From Lentibacillus saliphilus (GTDB lineage: Bacteria > Bacillota > Bacilli > Bacillales > Amphibacillaceae): a DNA stretch of 64,000 bases. Positions 51,065 to 61,829 of the stretch are shown here, piece after piece. Made by a program: the position numbers and the translations under genes. Under the pieces are notes generated by a model. The model searched no databases, was not told the origin of the DNA, and saw only the letters and a list, made by a program, of their open reading frames with translations. Position 1 is the first letter of the stretch; each line of letters starts with the position of its first letter. The stretch lies in assembly GCF_019093865.1 (NCBI RefSeq), contig NZ_JABJXD010000003.1, positions 124,001 through 188,000 on the forward strand. The letters are read 5' to 3'.

Positions 51065-51102
51065 AAACGGGTGCTGACCCTTCTGAGAGTCAGCACCCGT
51101 TT
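51065..51102. terminator. Bidirectional terminator between yrvJ and dtd
   Basis: AAACGGGTGCTGAC and GTCAGCACCCGTTT pair perfectly around a 10-base loop. The dtd stop codon abuts the hairpin. Confidence 0.9.
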
Positions 51103-51547
51103 ATTGATCTTCACTATCTATAACAATTGTAACAGGTCCGACATTCGTGAACCTAACGTCCATCATCGCACCAAATTGTCCTGTTTCTACTTTGATCCCT
51201 TCAGCCCTCACCATATCATTAAATGCATTGTAAAGTGCTGTTGCATGATCAGGGCGAGCAGCTTTAATAAAGCTAGGTCGTCTTCCCTTTCGTGTATCCC
51301 CGTAAAGTGTAAACTGAGAAATCGATAACAGTTCGCCGTCTATATCTTTCAGAGAGTGGTTCATCTTCCCGTGCTCATCTTCAAAAATACGTAAGTTAAT
51401 AATTTTTTTCACCAAATATTGAACATCCTCAATTGTATCCTCATGAGTGACGCCAATAAGAACAACAAGTCCAAAAAGAATTCGACCAACAATGTCATCC
51501 TTTACTTGGACGGATGCATCGTTTGCACGTTGTATAACAGCACGCAT
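51101..51547 (-). CDS. dtd: D-aminoacyl-tRNA deacylase
   Basis: Dtd removes D-amino acids and glycine mischarged onto tRNA. The 148-residue enzyme shows [27 protein letters not shown] (catalytic region), KGRRPSF and FTNVGPVTI (the GP motif). It lies 17 bases downstream of relA, the conserved relA-dtd pair. Confidence 0.96.
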   Translation of the reverse strand: MRAVIQRANDASVQVKDDIVGRILFGLVVLIGVTHEDTIEDVQYLVKKIINLRIFEDEHGKMNHSLKDIDGELLSISQFTLYGDTRKGRRPSFIKAARPDHATALYNAFNDMVRAEGIKVETGQFGAMMDVRFTNVGPVTIVIDSEDQ

Positions 51548-51564
51548 ATACAGAACCCTCCCAT

Positions 51565-53760
51565 CTATTGCAATGTTCGTGTCACAGTGTAGACATCGTT
51601 GATCCGCTTGATACGTTCAACAATTTTTCGCAAATGATCTGTGTTGTGTATAAGAATAGTAATGTTAATGATTGCCATTTTTTTGCGGTCTGCACGTCCT
51701 GTAACATGTGTAATAAGCGTTTTTGTTTCATTAACAGCTTGTAACACTTCGTTCAATAAACCGTGTCGATCATAGCCAGATATTTCCAAATCAACGTGAT
51801 ACTGTTTTTTATCACGCTGATCATTGCTCCAGTACACGTCTAATTTACGTTCTTTCGCTTCAGACGTCTTCACATTTGGGCAATCAGCACGATGAACTGA
51901 CACGCCTCTACCTTTCGTAATGTACCCTACGATTTGGTCACCAGGAACTGGATTACAGCATTTAGACAGGCGAATGAGCATGTTGTCCACACCTTCAACA
52001 CGGACACCGGAATCACCCTTCTGATTCGGCTTATTAGCTGGTGTTGTAATCGCATCTTCTATTGTTTTTTCTATGCCTTGCTCTTGTTTTCGCGACGCCC
52101 TAATTTTTTCGGTTAAACGCGTAGCAATTAAAGCTGCGGTAATGCCTTGGTATCCAACAGCTGCATAGAGATCCTCTTCATTTACAAAATTAAATTTTTC
52201 ATAGACACGACGCAAATTATCTTGTGTTAATGCGTCCTTTGGTTCAATATTGAGTGCCCGTATTTCTTTCTCAACCCATTCCTTACCTTTACTAATGTTC
52301 TCTTCACGACGCTGCTTTTTAAAAAACTGGCGTATTTTATTTTTTGCCTGGGATGTTTGTGTGACTTTAAGCCAATCTTGTGATGGACCATATGAGTGTT
52401 TTGACGTCATGACCTCTACAATGTCACCGTTTTTAAGCTGGTAATCTAAAGGCTCCATTTTGCCATTAATTTTAGCGCCAACGGTTTGATTGCCAATTTC
52501 TGTATGAATACGATAAGCAAAGTCAAGTGGTACTGATCCTGAAGGTAGCTCAATGACATCACCTTTTGGTGTAAACACATAAACCATATCCGAAAACAAA
52601 TCGACTTTTAGTGATTCCATAAATTCTTCAGCATCATGTGTATCATTTTGCCATTCAAGAATCTCCCTAAACCAGCTGAGTTTTTCTTCAAAAGATTTTT
52701 TAGTGTTTTGTTTGTCTTCTTTATAAGCCCAGTGTGCAGCAATTCCATACTCTGCTATTTCATGCATATCCTTTGTTCGAATTTGAACCTCGAGCGGGTC
52801 TCCCTTAGGACCGATAACCGTTGTATGCAATGATTGATACAAGTTAGGCTTAGGCATTGCAATATAGTCTTTGAATCGACCAGGCATAGGTTTCCAGCAC
52901 GTATGAATGATGCCAAGCACCGCATAACAATCCTTAATGCTATCCACAATGACCCTCACAGCCAGTAAGTCATATATTTCATTAAACTGTTTGTTTTGCT
53001 TTGTCATTTTTCTATAAATACTGTAAAGGTGTTTCGGTCTACCTGATAAATCAGCTGAAATATGAACCTCTTTCAGTTGTTGGCCAACCTCATCCATGAC
53101 TTCTGTAATATATGATTCACGTTCGTCACGTTTTTGCTTCATTAAATGGACAATTCGATAATACTGCTGTGGATTCATATATCTTAACGCAGTATCTTCA
53201 AGCTCCCATTTGATCGTGGAAATACCGAGACGGTGTGCTAATGGCGCAAAAATTTCCAACGTTTCATTCGCAATACGTCTTTGTTTAACGGGCGGCAAAT
53301 GCTTGAGGGTGCGCATATTGTGCAACCGATCAGCGAGCTTAATCAAAATGACACGAATGTCTTTCGCCATAGCGACGAACATTTTTCGATGGTTTTCCGC
53401 CTGCAACGCTTCTTTTGATTTATATTTTATTTTCCCGAGCTTTGTGACACCATCAACGAGGAGCGCAACTTCATCATTAAATGTCTCTCTTAACACGTCG
53501 AGAGTGATGTCTGTATCTTCAACGACATCATGCAAAAAGCCACCAGCTACCGTTTCTGCATCGAGCTGTAAATCGATTAAAATGCCGGCAACTTGAACAG
53601 GGTGAACGATGTAAGCTTCACCAGATTTTCTGAATTGGCCGTCGTGTGCTTCGGCAGCAAAATCATAGGCGCGACGCAAAAAATCGACATCTTTTTCTGG
53701 AAGATAGTGCCGCGCCTTCGTTAATATATCATTAATTGTTAAAACATCATCTTTTGCCAT
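51565..53760 (-). CDS. relA: Bifunctional (p)ppGpp synthetase/hydrolase RelA
   Basis: The main stringent-response enzyme, making and degrading (p)ppGpp. The 731-residue protein has an intact HD hydrolase domain ([21 protein letters not shown] with the HD pair near residues 77-78), the synthetase domain ([21 protein letters not shown]), TGS domain ([29 protein letters not shown]), the zinc-finger/CC region ([12 protein letters not shown]), and a C-terminal ACT domain. MAKDDVLT is chosen as start with GGGTGAT upstream; four earlier codons are open. A 299-bp repeat element separates it from apt. Confidence 0.96.
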   Translation of the reverse strand: MAKDDVLTINDILTKARHYLPEKDVDFLRRAYDFAAEAHDGQFRKSGEAYIVHPVQVAGILIDLQLDAETVAGGFLHDVVEDTDITLDVLRETFNDEVALLVDGVTKLGKIKYKSKEALQAENHRKMFVAMAKDIRVILIKLADRLHNMRTLKHLPPVKQRRIANETLEIFAPLAHRLGISTIKWELEDTALRYMNPQQYYRIVHLMKQKRDERESYITEVMDEVGQQLKEVHISADLSGRPKHLYSIYRKMTKQNKQFNEIYDLLAVRVIVDSIKDCYAVLGIIHTCWKPMPGRFKDYIAMPKPNLYQSLHTTVIGPKGDPLEVQIRTKDMHEIAEYGIAAHWAYKEDKQNTKKSFEEKLSWFREILEWQNDTHDAEEFMESLKVDLFSDMVYVFTPKGDVIELPSGSVPLDFAYRIHTEIGNQTVGAKINGKMEPLDYQLKNGDIVEVMTSKHSYGPSQDWLKVTQTSQAKNKIRQFFKKQRREENISKGKEWVEKEIRALNIEPKDALTQDNLRRVYEKFNFVNEEDLYAAVGYQGITAALIATRLTEKIRASRKQEQGIEKTIEDAITTPANKPNQKGDSGVRVEGVDNMLIRLSKCCNPVPGDQIVGYITKGRGVSVHRADCPNVKTSEAKERKLDVYWSNDQRDKKQYHVDLEISGYDRHGLLNEVLQAVNETKTLITHVTGRADRKKMAIINITILIHNTDHLRKIVERIKRINDVYTVTRTLQ

Positions 53761-53867
53761 ATTATCACCCAAATTCTATGTCGCATGATCCTGTTGTTTA
53801 TTAGTATTAAAAATTTTTGATGGAATGTAAAGACATACACATCGAAAATTGTAAATAAGTGTATAAG

Positions 53868-54166
53868 AATAGGTCTGGGACAAGAGGTTTAGTAAATGAA
53901 AATGCGAACAATATGACCGCTCCGGAAATACACTTCGCGACCGACAACCAGGACGGTTTAGTGTCGATGTTGGCGCAGGACGCGCCGAATTTAATCGAAC
54001 CTCCCCTCGGTGAGCCTCGGGCCAACACGATGCTGGTCATGAAGGCGTGGCGATTGTCGTCGCGATTTTAGCCTTCCTCCCACAGGAGTCTACGTGTATT
54101 TCCGGAGCTAGTGTTACGCATTGTTCGTCTTTTGCGTTAAACTTCAAGCTATGTCCCAGACCTATT
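53868..54166. mobile_element. 299-bp inverted-repeat (MITE-like) element
   Basis: Bounded by perfect 15-bp inverted termini AATAGGTCTGGGACA / TGTCCCAGACCTATT. Inside, CTCCGGAAATACAC (53920) faces GTGTATTTCCGGAG (54094), TTCGCGACCGACAA faces TTGTCGTCGCGA, and GATGTTGG faces CCAACACGAT, so the whole unit can fold into a long hairpin. It has no convincing gene. It sits between apt and relA; the remainder of that gap holds only a possible weak relA promoter. Confidence 0.75.
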
Positions 54167-54178
54167 TTCGTCTTTTAA

Positions 54179-54691
54179 TTAGTACGAAATGAGTGTTTGA
54201 ACATCGTAATCTTCTAATTTCTCGAGTCCATTTAAATAAGTCAATTCAACGAGAAATGCGCAGCCGACGACGACGCCTCCTAATTGCTCTACTAATTTAA
54301 TGGTCGCCTCAATCGTACCACCTGTCGCAAGCAAATCATCTGTAATGAGGACGCGCTGGCCAGGTTTAATCGCATCTTTATGAATGGTCAAGACATTTTC
54401 ACCGTATTCGAGACCGTAATCAACTTTAATGACTTCTCTTGGTAATTTACCTTCCTTACGAACCGGAACAAAGCCTATTCCGAGCGCATACGAAACAGGG
54501 CATCCGATTATAAATCCTCTCGCTTCGGGACCAACAACAACATCAGCTTCTTTATTTTTTGCGTATTGAACAATCTCATCAACAGCACTTTTAAATGCAG
54601 CGCCATTTTCCATTAATGGGGTAATGTCTTTAAATTTAATGCCTTCTTTTGGCCAATCTTCTACTATTTTAATATGCTTTTTGTAATCCAT
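54179..54691 (-). CDS. apt: Adenine phosphoribosyltransferase
   Basis: Apt makes AMP from adenine and PRPP in purine salvage. The 170-residue length equals B. subtilis Apt. Motifs: [42 protein letters not shown], and the PRPP-binding loop [13 protein letters not shown]. It overlaps the end of recJ by 23 bases, so it is translationally coupled. In B. subtilis apt is directly followed by relA; here the repeat element intervenes. Confidence 0.97.
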   Translation of the reverse strand: MDYKKHIKIVEDWPKEGIKFKDITPLMENGAAFKSAVDEIVQYAKNKEADVVVGPEARGFIIGCPVSYALGIGFVPVRKEGKLPREVIKVDYGLEYGENVLTIHKDAIKPGQRVLITDDLLATGGTIEATIKLVEQLGGVVVGCAFLVELTYLNGLEKLEDYDVQTLISY

Positions 54692-57005
54692 CTGTTACAG
54701 CCTCCCTGGTGGATTGCACGTCTTCCATACTTTCGGCAAACCACGCCCTCAATTGATCATACTGTGAATAGTATAGCGTTTTTTCAACATCACATCTTAC
54801 CAAACGTTCGTTGTATAATGTTGATTCATGTAAGTCTTTTTTAATCGGTTGAGGATTCATTTTAATGATCCCTTTATTAATGTGAATAAATTCAAGCTCT
54901 CTAAACACTTGAGCCATAAAAATAATATAATCCTTAGGCCAAGACTTAGCAGCCATAATTGGTCTTAATTCTTTATGCAAGTCTACAATATTACGCTTAT
55001 AAATTAATCCGTAAAACCATTTAAAATCTTCCCGCGATGGAAAAGGCTTTAAATATACGCTATCTTGGACATTATAACAAACATGTATGTTTTGCGGTTT
55101 TAATCGCCTAATCATTTGCCCAAGGGCTTCCAGATTTGGTGGTAAGTCAACAATCATAAGTGTATCGATATTCATATCTATGTGATCTGTGCTTTCATTA
55201 TATAATATCTCAACAGCATTCGCATATTGATGTGTTGGCGCATTGCATATCATACCAACCTGGCCCATATTTGTCAGCTGGTCATATACATGTTTAAGTG
55301 TTTTGCCACGATGATCAAATAATTGCCATTGATCTATCTTCATATCTTCTAAAACGATTTGGACTTTTCTATGTCCGTTCCATTCGTTTAAACCGAGCTC
55401 TCCGATGATTGAAACAGGAGTCCTTTGAGAAATATGTGGATAAAGCGAACCCATTCCGAATCCAATCGCATCAATACGTCCTTCAGAAGACTGAAACTGC
55501 ATTTTTAAATGCCGCTTCGTGTTTCCGATCTGTCGCACATCTGATGGCATATGTTCGACACGAAAAAGTGGTTTTGGATTTTTCATTCCAAAAGGGGCAA
55601 GCTTTTTCAAGTCATAGACCAGTTTTTCGTTAACATCAGCCAATGCTAATGTTCCACTCACCTCTATGACAGGCTTAAAGTCATCCTCACTTAATTGATC
55701 TTGCAATTGCTCACTTAGCTTATCCCGTAGTAGAGAGATATGATCTACTGGTAGCGTCATACCAGCAGCCTGGGCGTGTCCACCAAAATGTGTAAAAACA
55801 TCTCTAATCATCATACCATTTTTAAAAATATCAAATGCTGGGATACTTCTTGCTGAACCTTTTGCAACTTGTTCCTTTTCATCAATAGCCAAGACAATTG
55901 CCGGCCTATTAAACTGCCTGACCAGCCTAGAAGCAACGATTCCTAGAACACCAGGATTCCATGCTTTATGTGCAACAACAATGGCACTTTTCTCATCTGA
56001 CTGAACCATTTGTTCAGCCTCTGCAACAATTTGCTTCACAATGCTTTTTCGTTGTTCATTCAAGGCTTCAATTTCTTTTGCAAGAGACATTGCCTCCGTT
56101 TCGTCTTCCGTAAGCAATAATTCAACAGCGAGATCAGCACTTTGTAATCTACCGACAGCGTTTAGCGCTGGCGCTAATTGAAAACCAACGGACTCTTCTG
56201 TAACGTGTCCTTCAATTTTATAAACCTTCTTCAGTGCTTTTAATCCTGGGCGTTCAGTTGACTGAAGTCGTTCTAGCCCATAATAAGCAAGGATTCTATT
56301 CTCATTTAGAAGTGGCACCATATCGGCAATTGTTCCGAGTCCAACTAAATCAAGTAAGTGTGTCGGACAATAACCAAGAAGGGCTTCTGCAAACTTAAAG
56401 GCCACGCCAACACCAGCTAATTCCTTGAATGGATAGTCTGGTGAATGTTTTGGATGAACGACAGCATAGGCATTTGGTACAACGTCTTGAATTTCATGGT
56501 GATCTGTAATAATGATATCCAAACCGATTTCATTAGCATATGTCGTTTCTTCCACAGAAGCAATTCCCGTATCAACTGTAATAATCAGTCCGAAGCCTTG
56601 TTCCTGTGCATAAGTAAACGCAGCTTTATTTGGTCCATATCCTTCTGTAAAGCGATTGGGTATATAATAGTCACATTCAGCACCAAGTTCACGCAAGACA
56701 TCAAGCATTAAAGTCGTTGAGCTCACACCGTCTGCATCATAGTCTCCAAACACTAATATTTTTTCACGATTCGTCACCGCTTGCTGTACACGATGAACCG
56801 CTTTTTCAACATCCCTTAGCAACGTAGGGGCAAACAGGTTAGATAGCTTAGGAGACAAGAATGCCTCCGCCTGTTCGGCACGTGTTATGCCACGTTGAAC
56901 GAGCAGATCAATGATAACAGGTGACATTGTATGTGAAAGTTCTTGTAGATGCTCACAATCCGCTTTTCGATCGAAAGTCATCCACTTCGCTTTGCTTTGT
57001 AGCAT
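54669..57005 (-). CDS. recJ: Single-stranded-DNA-specific exonuclease RecJ
   Basis: RecJ degrades single-stranded DNA 5' to 3' in recombination and repair. The 778-residue protein has the DHH domain ([13 protein letters not shown] near 86-98; IITDHHEIQ), the DHHA1 motif ([13 protein letters not shown]), an OB domain and the Firmicutes-specific C-terminal RecJ_C region. Most catalytic aspartates are visible. It lies upstream of apt with a 23-base overlap and downstream of lapA. Confidence 0.96.
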   Translation of the reverse strand: MLQSKAKWMTFDRKADCEHLQELSHTMSPVIIDLLVQRGITRAEQAEAFLSPKLSNLFAPTLLRDVEKAVHRVQQAVTNREKILVFGDYDADGVSSTTLMLDVLRELGAECDYYIPNRFTEGYGPNKAAFTYAQEQGFGLIITVDTGIASVEETTYANEIGLDIIITDHHEIQDVVPNAYAVVHPKHSPDYPFKELAGVGVAFKFAEALLGYCPTHLLDLVGLGTIADMVPLLNENRILAYYGLERLQSTERPGLKALKKVYKIEGHVTEESVGFQLAPALNAVGRLQSADLAVELLLTEDETEAMSLAKEIEALNEQRKSIVKQIVAEAEQMVQSDEKSAIVVAHKAWNPGVLGIVASRLVRQFNRPAIVLAIDEKEQVAKGSARSIPAFDIFKNGMMIRDVFTHFGGHAQAAGMTLPVDHISLLRDKLSEQLQDQLSEDDFKPVIEVSGTLALADVNEKLVYDLKKLAPFGMKNPKPLFRVEHMPSDVRQIGNTKRHLKMQFQSSEGRIDAIGFGMGSLYPHISQRTPVSIIGELGLNEWNGHRKVQIVLEDMKIDQWQLFDHRGKTLKHVYDQLTNMGQVGMICNAPTHQYANAVEILYNESTDHIDMNIDTLMIVDLPPNLEALGQMIRRLKPQNIHVCYNVQDSVYLKPFPSREDFKWFYGLIYKRNIVDLHKELRPIMAAKSWPKDYIIFMAQVFRELEFIHINKGIIKMNPQPIKKDLHESTLYNERLVRCDVEKTLYYSQYDQLRAWFAESMEDVQSTREAVTDGLQKAY

Positions 57006-57080
57006 AGATTCACCCCTGACTTATCTATTATACAAAAGACATTAATAGGGTGCAATCTGATTTACTCTTAAAAAGCTTTT

Positions 57081-57410
57081 TTATTCAGCAGAATGATTGT
57101 TAGATGACATTGAGTCCGTTTTTTCAAGCGAAGAACTAGCTTTTCCCTCATCTTCTACCTCAAATTCGAATTGACGCAGCTTTGCTTTGAGCTTCTTGTT
57201 TTCTCTTTGCAAGCGAAAGAGTCTAACAGCACCTGCAGAGGCTGTTAGAATTCCTCCCATTAAAACAGAGCTTAATATGATTAATACGAGCGGCGCTTTA
57301 CCCGTCCCGAATAAATAGTTAATTTCGACAGCTTCCACATTAATAACTGCAAAGATTGCGACAATCATAAACACAACGATAGCGAGTATGACGGTGTATT
57401 GGTTTTTCAC
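57081..57410 (-). CDS. LapA family membrane protein (YrvD-like)
   Basis: A 109-residue protein with two transmembrane helices (about 6-24 and 39-61) and a basic/acidic cytoplasmic coiled-coil tail. The DUF1049/LapA pattern IFAVINVEAVEINYLFGTGKAPLVLIILSSVLMGG is clear. In other bacteria LapA-type proteins help lipopolysaccharide assembly; in Gram-positive bacteria the role is unknown. GTG start with GGAGG 8 bases upstream. It lies between secDF and recJ, as yrvD does in B. subtilis. Confidence 0.9.
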   Translation of the reverse strand: MKNQYTVILAIVVFMIVAIFAVINVEAVEINYLFGTGKAPLVLIILSSVLMGGILTASAGAVRLFRLQRENKKLKAKLRQFEFEVEDEGKASSSLEKTDSMSSNNHSAE

Positions 57411-57470
57411 ATTACATACCTCCATTGTTTCCCAGTATACCCGGATTATTTTTAATCAAACCGTTAGATA

Positions 57471-57507
57471 AACAACCCTTGTATCAACAATTGACACAAG
57501 GGTTGTT
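57471..57507 (-). terminator. Terminator-like hairpin after secDF
   Basis: AACAACCCTTGT pairs perfectly with ACAAGGGTTGTT around a 13-base loop. The T-run is short, so efficiency is uncertain. Confidence 0.7.
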
Positions 57508-57511
57508 GGAA

Positions 57512-59767
57512 TTATACTTGTGGGCCTTCAACACGTTTTTTCTTCTCAAAAACGACTGGTTTTTGTTTAATCATTTTGCCACGCCACACAAGCCATAATA
57601 AAGATGCAAGGAACAGAGATGAATACGTTCCGACAAGCAAACCAACGGCAAGTGCAAGGGCGAATCCTGTAATTGATTGAGCGCCAAGGAACAAAAATGC
57701 TAAAACAGCGATCATTGTCGTTATCGTTGTGTTCAAGCTTCGCGTAAACGTTTGAACAAGGCTTTGGTTCACAACTTTTGCCAATTCCTGGAATGTTTTA
57801 ACACGCTTCTTCTTGCGGAGATTTTCCCGAATCCGATCAAATGTAACGATCGTGTCGTTAATCGAGTAACCAACGATCGTCAACACTGCTGCGACAATTG
57901 TTACATCAAATTCTATTCGGGTCACACTAAACACGACAAGAACGAAAAATGCATCATGCAAGAGCGCGATCAATGCAGTAACGGCAAAGAACATTTCAAA
58001 GCGCAATGTTACGTAAATAATCATAAAGATTGAAGCAATCGCGACAGCATAAATCGCATTTTTAACAAGTTCTTCACCTACAATCGGTGAAACGACACTT
58101 ACATTTGGCTCATTGTTGTATTCATTATAAAAATACGACTTAATCTCTTCAATGTTGTCTTTTGATAACACTTTGTCAAACCGCATAACGGCAATGTCAT
58201 TGTCGTCACCTGAAATCACAATTGATTTGGCATTCAGCTCAAGTATTTCTAAATGTTCATTAACCTGTTCAGTTGTGAGTGTCTGATCAGCTAAAACCTC
58301 TATTCGGGATCCGCTTGTGAAATCAATGCCCGGGTTCAGCTTGAAAAAGCCGAGTGACACGATTCCAATAATGATCATTGATGCGGATGCTACAAAGAAT
58401 ATTTTCCGGTAATCAACGACATTCCATGAACGATTCATAAATGTTGCTTCTGGTTCTTTATCGGATGCTGCTATGTCAGCAATTTCATCCTGTTTCACAC
58501 CGAACCAACCTTTTTTATCATTCAGCATACGGGTGTTCACCCAGAGGCTCAGTAATAGGCGTGTACCAAACACTGCCGTTATAAAGCTAATTACAATACT
58601 AACGATCAGCATTGTCGCAAACCCTTTAACAGAGCTTGTACCAAACATAAAGAGAATGGACGCAGCAATTAACGTCGTAATGTTCGCATCAAATATTGTT
58701 GATAATGAGTTTTTTGTCCCTGCTTTAAAGGCAGCAACGACAGATTTTCCAGCTCGCAGTTCTTCTTTAATCCGTTCGAATGTAATGACGTTCGCATCAA
58801 CCGCCATACCGACACCGAGTATTAATGCTGCAATACCAGGTAATGTTAAGACACCATTCATCAAATTAAATACGAGAAGGATCAAATAAATATAAATGCT
58901 TAAATTAATAACAGCTATGACACCAGGAAAACGATAAACGGCTAGCATAAATGCAAAAATAAGCCCCACACCGATCATACCTGCAAAAACCGTTTTATTT
59001 AAAGCTTGCTCTCCGAACTGAGCACCTACGGAAGTAGAATATTTTTCAGTCATATTAACAGGTAATGACCCAGCATTGATGACACTCGCTAAATCCTTCG
59101 CTTCATCAATTGTATAGCCGTCAATTTGGACATTTGATGAGTTAATGATTTTACTTACCCTCGGGGCAGATTCATATTTAGGCTCTTCTTTTTGCACTTC
59201 TTCTGCAAATGAATCACCATCTTGATAGTCCATCCATATTACGAGTCGATTGTCTGGTTCACCCATATTTTTAATTTGTTCAGTGACTTCAGCAAACTTG
59301 GACGCATCTTTTAACTTTAGCGTCACAATTGGAGCATTCGTATCCGGTTCAAAATCTTGTCTGGCACTACCCTCTTGAATATCAGAACCGTCTAATAGTT
59401 TATTGTCATTGACATCTCTAAAAGATAGGCGCGCAGACGTTGCCAGCATATCACGGGCTTGAGACTGATCTTCAATTCCCGCCAGCTGAACTCTGATTCG
59501 GTCTTCTCCTTCAATATTGATATTGGCTTCACTTATCCCGAGTCCGTTTACACGATCATTTAAAATTTTGACCGTATCTTCCATTAGATTTCGGGTAATA
59601 TCTTGCGATTCATCAACAGGTTCGACTTCATAAAGCACTTCAAAGCCGCCTTGAAGATCGAGACCAAGGTTAATGTTCTTTGTAATATCTGTTACCGTCG
59701 TTCCCATCGCACCTGCAAACAACAAAACGATTAGGAAAAAGGCAACTAATCTGCCTCGCTTGTTCAT
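57512..59767 (-). CDS. secDF: Fused protein-export membrane protein SecDF
   Basis: SecDF uses proton flow to assist late steps of Sec-dependent export. The 751-residue protein is a natural SecD-SecF fusion, as in B. subtilis: SecD half with NINLGLDLQGGFEVLYEV, the periplasmic P1 region, and GVGMAVDANVITFERIKEELR; SecF half with NPGIDFTSGSRIEV and VGYSINDTIVTFDRIRENL. Twelve transmembrane helices are expected. It is downstream of comN. Confidence 0.97.
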   Translation of the reverse strand: MNKRGRLVAFFLIVLLFAGAMGTTVTDITKNINLGLDLQGGFEVLYEVEPVDESQDITRNLMEDTVKILNDRVNGLGISEANINIEGEDRIRVQLAGIEDQSQARDMLATSARLSFRDVNDNKLLDGSDIQEGSARQDFEPDTNAPIVTLKLKDASKFAEVTEQIKNMGEPDNRLVIWMDYQDGDSFAEEVQKEEPKYESAPRVSKIINSSNVQIDGYTIDEAKDLASVINAGSLPVNMTEKYSTSVGAQFGEQALNKTVFAGMIGVGLIFAFMLAVYRFPGVIAVINLSIYIYLILLVFNLMNGVLTLPGIAALILGVGMAVDANVITFERIKEELRAGKSVVAAFKAGTKNSLSTIFDANITTLIAASILFMFGTSSVKGFATMLIVSIVISFITAVFGTRLLLSLWVNTRMLNDKKGWFGVKQDEIADIAASDKEPEATFMNRSWNVVDYRKIFFVASASMIIIGIVSLGFFKLNPGIDFTSGSRIEVLADQTLTTEQVNEHLEILELNAKSIVISGDDNDIAVMRFDKVLSKDNIEEIKSYFYNEYNNEPNVSVVSPIVGEELVKNAIYAVAIASIFMIIYVTLRFEMFFAVTALIALLHDAFFVLVVFSVTRIEFDVTIVAAVLTIVGYSINDTIVTFDRIRENLRKKKRVKTFQELAKVVNQSLVQTFTRSLNTTITTMIAVLAFLFLGAQSITGFALALAVGLLVGTYSSLFLASLLWLVWRGKMIKQKPVVFEKKKRVEGPQV

Positions 59768-59810
59768 TTATAAAATTGCCTCCCTTTTAATAACAGGCTT
59801 ATCCTTATTT

Positions 59811-60089
59811 TTAGGATAATGCTGCAATTGACGCCATTAAATCATCTTCCTCAAATGCACTAACAGTCAAGTAGCTCATATATGTAGAGGATGCTAGGTG
59901 AAAGATATCCTGCACCACTTCATGCAGTCGTTTTTGACAAGGGTGTTCTGTCCACACTTTTCGATTGAGACATTGCCATATGTCATCAGCCGTTACTTCT
60001 TCATAGCCCATCGACTTAAATTCATACACTTTACTTTCGAGGACAGACCCTAACTCTGCTCTCCATTCATTCACCAATCGCGTTTCCAC
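59811..60089 (-). CDS. comN: Post-transcriptional regulator ComN
   Basis: A 92-residue member of the ComN family, which in B. subtilis acts post-transcriptionally on comE mRNA and helps place it at division sites and poles. Recognisable parts are LESKVYEFKSMGYEEVTADDIWQCLNRKVW and YMSYLTVSAF. It is the first gene of the minus-strand block and divergent from spoVB. The presence of comEA-EB-EC in the same window fits its role. Confidence 0.88.
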   Translation of the reverse strand: METRLVNEWRAELGSVLESKVYEFKSMGYEEVTADDIWQCLNRKVWTEHPCQKRLHEVVQDIFHLASSTYMSYLTVSAFEEDDLMASIAALS

Positions 60090-60208
60090 TGGACAATCCC
60101 TCCTAAATGCTTAACGTTCAATGTAATACTTGTCATGCTTGACCAACTTATATGCATATATATCATTGTATAACATATTTATTTTTTTGAGAAGGCAGGT
60201 CCTGCACA

Positions 60209-61759
60209 TTGACGAAACAAACGTTTTTACAAGGAACAATTATTTTAATTATTGCGGGTATGATTACACGCTTCCTTGGATTCATTAACAGAATCGTCGT
60301 TGCACGCTTGATGGGTGAAGAAGGGGTTGGCCTCTATATGATGGCTTTACCTACCTTGTTTTTAGTCATCACGTTGACGCAATTCGGTCTGCCTGTTGCG
60401 ATATCTAAACGCGTAGCTGAAGCTGATGCAAGAGGGGATACGCATAAAATTAAACGCATCCTTGTCATATCCATTCTATTGACAATGACGACAAGCGTGA
60501 TCTTCACGATAGGCATGATCCTTGCTGCACCATTTATTAGTCATACGTTATTAACAGATGAACGAACAGCGTTACCACTGATCGCGATTAGCCCCATCGT
60601 TCCAATCGTTGCTATGTCATCTATTATAAAGGGCTATTTTCAAGGCAAACAAAACATGAAGCCACAAAGCTATGCCATCGTTATTGAACAGATAGTCAGG
60701 ATAACGTGTGTCGCTCTTTTCGTGAAGCTTCTCATGCCATTCGGTATCGAATACGCTGCAGCAGGCGCCATGATCAGTGTTGTTCTAGGGGAACTCGTTT
60801 CTTTATTGTACATGATGATCTTGTTTAAACGCAAGAAGACGATCAAGGTGCGAACACACTTTTTTAAGTATTTAAAAGCCAGTCAACAGACTACAAAAGA
60901 ATTATTATCCATTGCCCTTCCAAGTACGGGAAGTCGGATGATCGGTTCAATTTCACACTTCTTAGAACCAATTCTTGTCGCACAGACGCTTGCAATTGCT
61001 GGCATTACAACCGCTGTTGCGACAAAAGCTTATGGTGAATTAACTGGATATGTGCTCCCTTTATTGTTTTTGCCGACATTTATAACGCAATCACTATCAA
61101 TTGCCATTGTACCATCTATTTCCGAAGCAGAGGCAAAACAGAACAATCGACTTGTCCATTATCGGATTCACCAATCTATCCGAATATCATTTGCTTCAGG
61201 TGCAATTTCAACTGTTGTCTTAACATTATTTGCATCACCCATCTTGTCATATATGTACGGTACAGATCATGCGCAAGGCTTTCTCATATTAATGGCGCCT
61301 TTCTTCCTTCTCCTTTACATCCAAAGTCCCCTGCAGGCGGCATTACAAGCACTTGATCTTGCGCGACCAGCGATGTGGAATAGCTTAATTGGCGCGATTG
61401 TTAAATTTACCGTTTTAATCATGCTTGCTTCAAACCCGAACTTCGGCATATATGGCGTTGCGATTTCAATGTCTGTTGGTGTCGTGCTCGTCACATTACT
61501 CCATCTGTTTTCATTAAGTAAGACCATTCGCTTTTCGATTCCAATCGTTGATCTCTTTAAGATGGTTGCACTGCTTTTGACGACATGGATATTTGGACAG
61601 GCACTCAAGCAAGCCTATGTACAATTTCTAAATAACTTTTTCGGTTTTATCCTCGCTTTAATCGGTTTATTACTCATTTATTGGTTACTTTTACTCGCTT
61701 TTCGATTCATTTCGAAAGAAGAACTGAGTCAAATACCAGTTATTAAGCATCTTATTTAA
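60209..61759 (+). CDS. spoVB: Stage V sporulation protein B (lipid/polysaccharide flippase family)
   Basis: SpoVB is a MOP-superfamily membrane protein needed for spore cortex synthesis, probably as a lipid II-type flippase. The 516-residue protein has about 14 transmembrane helices, beginning KQTFLQGTIILIIAGMITRFLGFINRIVVARLMGEEGVGLY, with KGYFQGKQNMKPQSYA and ALPSTGSRMIGSISHFLEP. TTG start (AAGGCAGGT upstream). It is divergent from comN as in B. subtilis and convergent with the permease gene. Confidence 0.93.
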   Translation: MTKQTFLQGTIILIIAGMITRFLGFINRIVVARLMGEEGVGLYMMALPTLFLVITLTQFGLPVAISKRVAEADARGDTHKIKRILVISILLTMTTSVIFTIGMILAAPFISHTLLTDERTALPLIAISPIVPIVAMSSIIKGYFQGKQNMKPQSYAIVIEQIVRITCVALFVKLLMPFGIEYAAAGAMISVVLGELVSLLYMMILFKRKKTIKVRTHFFKYLKASQQTTKELLSIALPSTGSRMIGSISHFLEPILVAQTLAIAGITTAVATKAYGELTGYVLPLLFLPTFITQSLSIAIVPSISEAEAKQNNRLVHYRIHQSIRISFASGAISTVVLTLFASPILSYMYGTDHAQGFLILMAPFFLLLYIQSPLQAALQALDLARPAMWNSLIGAIVKFTVLIMLASNPNFGIYGVAISMSVGVVLVTLLHLFSLSKTIRFSIPIVDLFKMVALLLTTWIFGQALKQAYVQFLNNFFGFILALIGLLLIYWLLLLAFRFISKEELSQIPVIKHLI

Positions 61760-61808
61760 AAGCACGTACCGCCAGATTGCGCTTTAGCAACTTGGCGATA
61801 CGTGCTTT
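61759..61808. terminator. Bidirectional terminator after spoVB
   Basis: AAAGCACGTA pairs with TACGTGCTTT and the inner part continues with GCCA/TGGC. It separates convergent spoVB and the permease gene. Confidence 0.8.
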
Positions 61809-61829
61809 GTATTTGGATCTCACATATGT

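Noticed and set aside
53859-54071. Open frames on both strands inside the 299-bp repeat
   Set aside because: No ribosome-binding site or family resemblance; they follow from the GC-rich inverted repeats and cover only part of the element.
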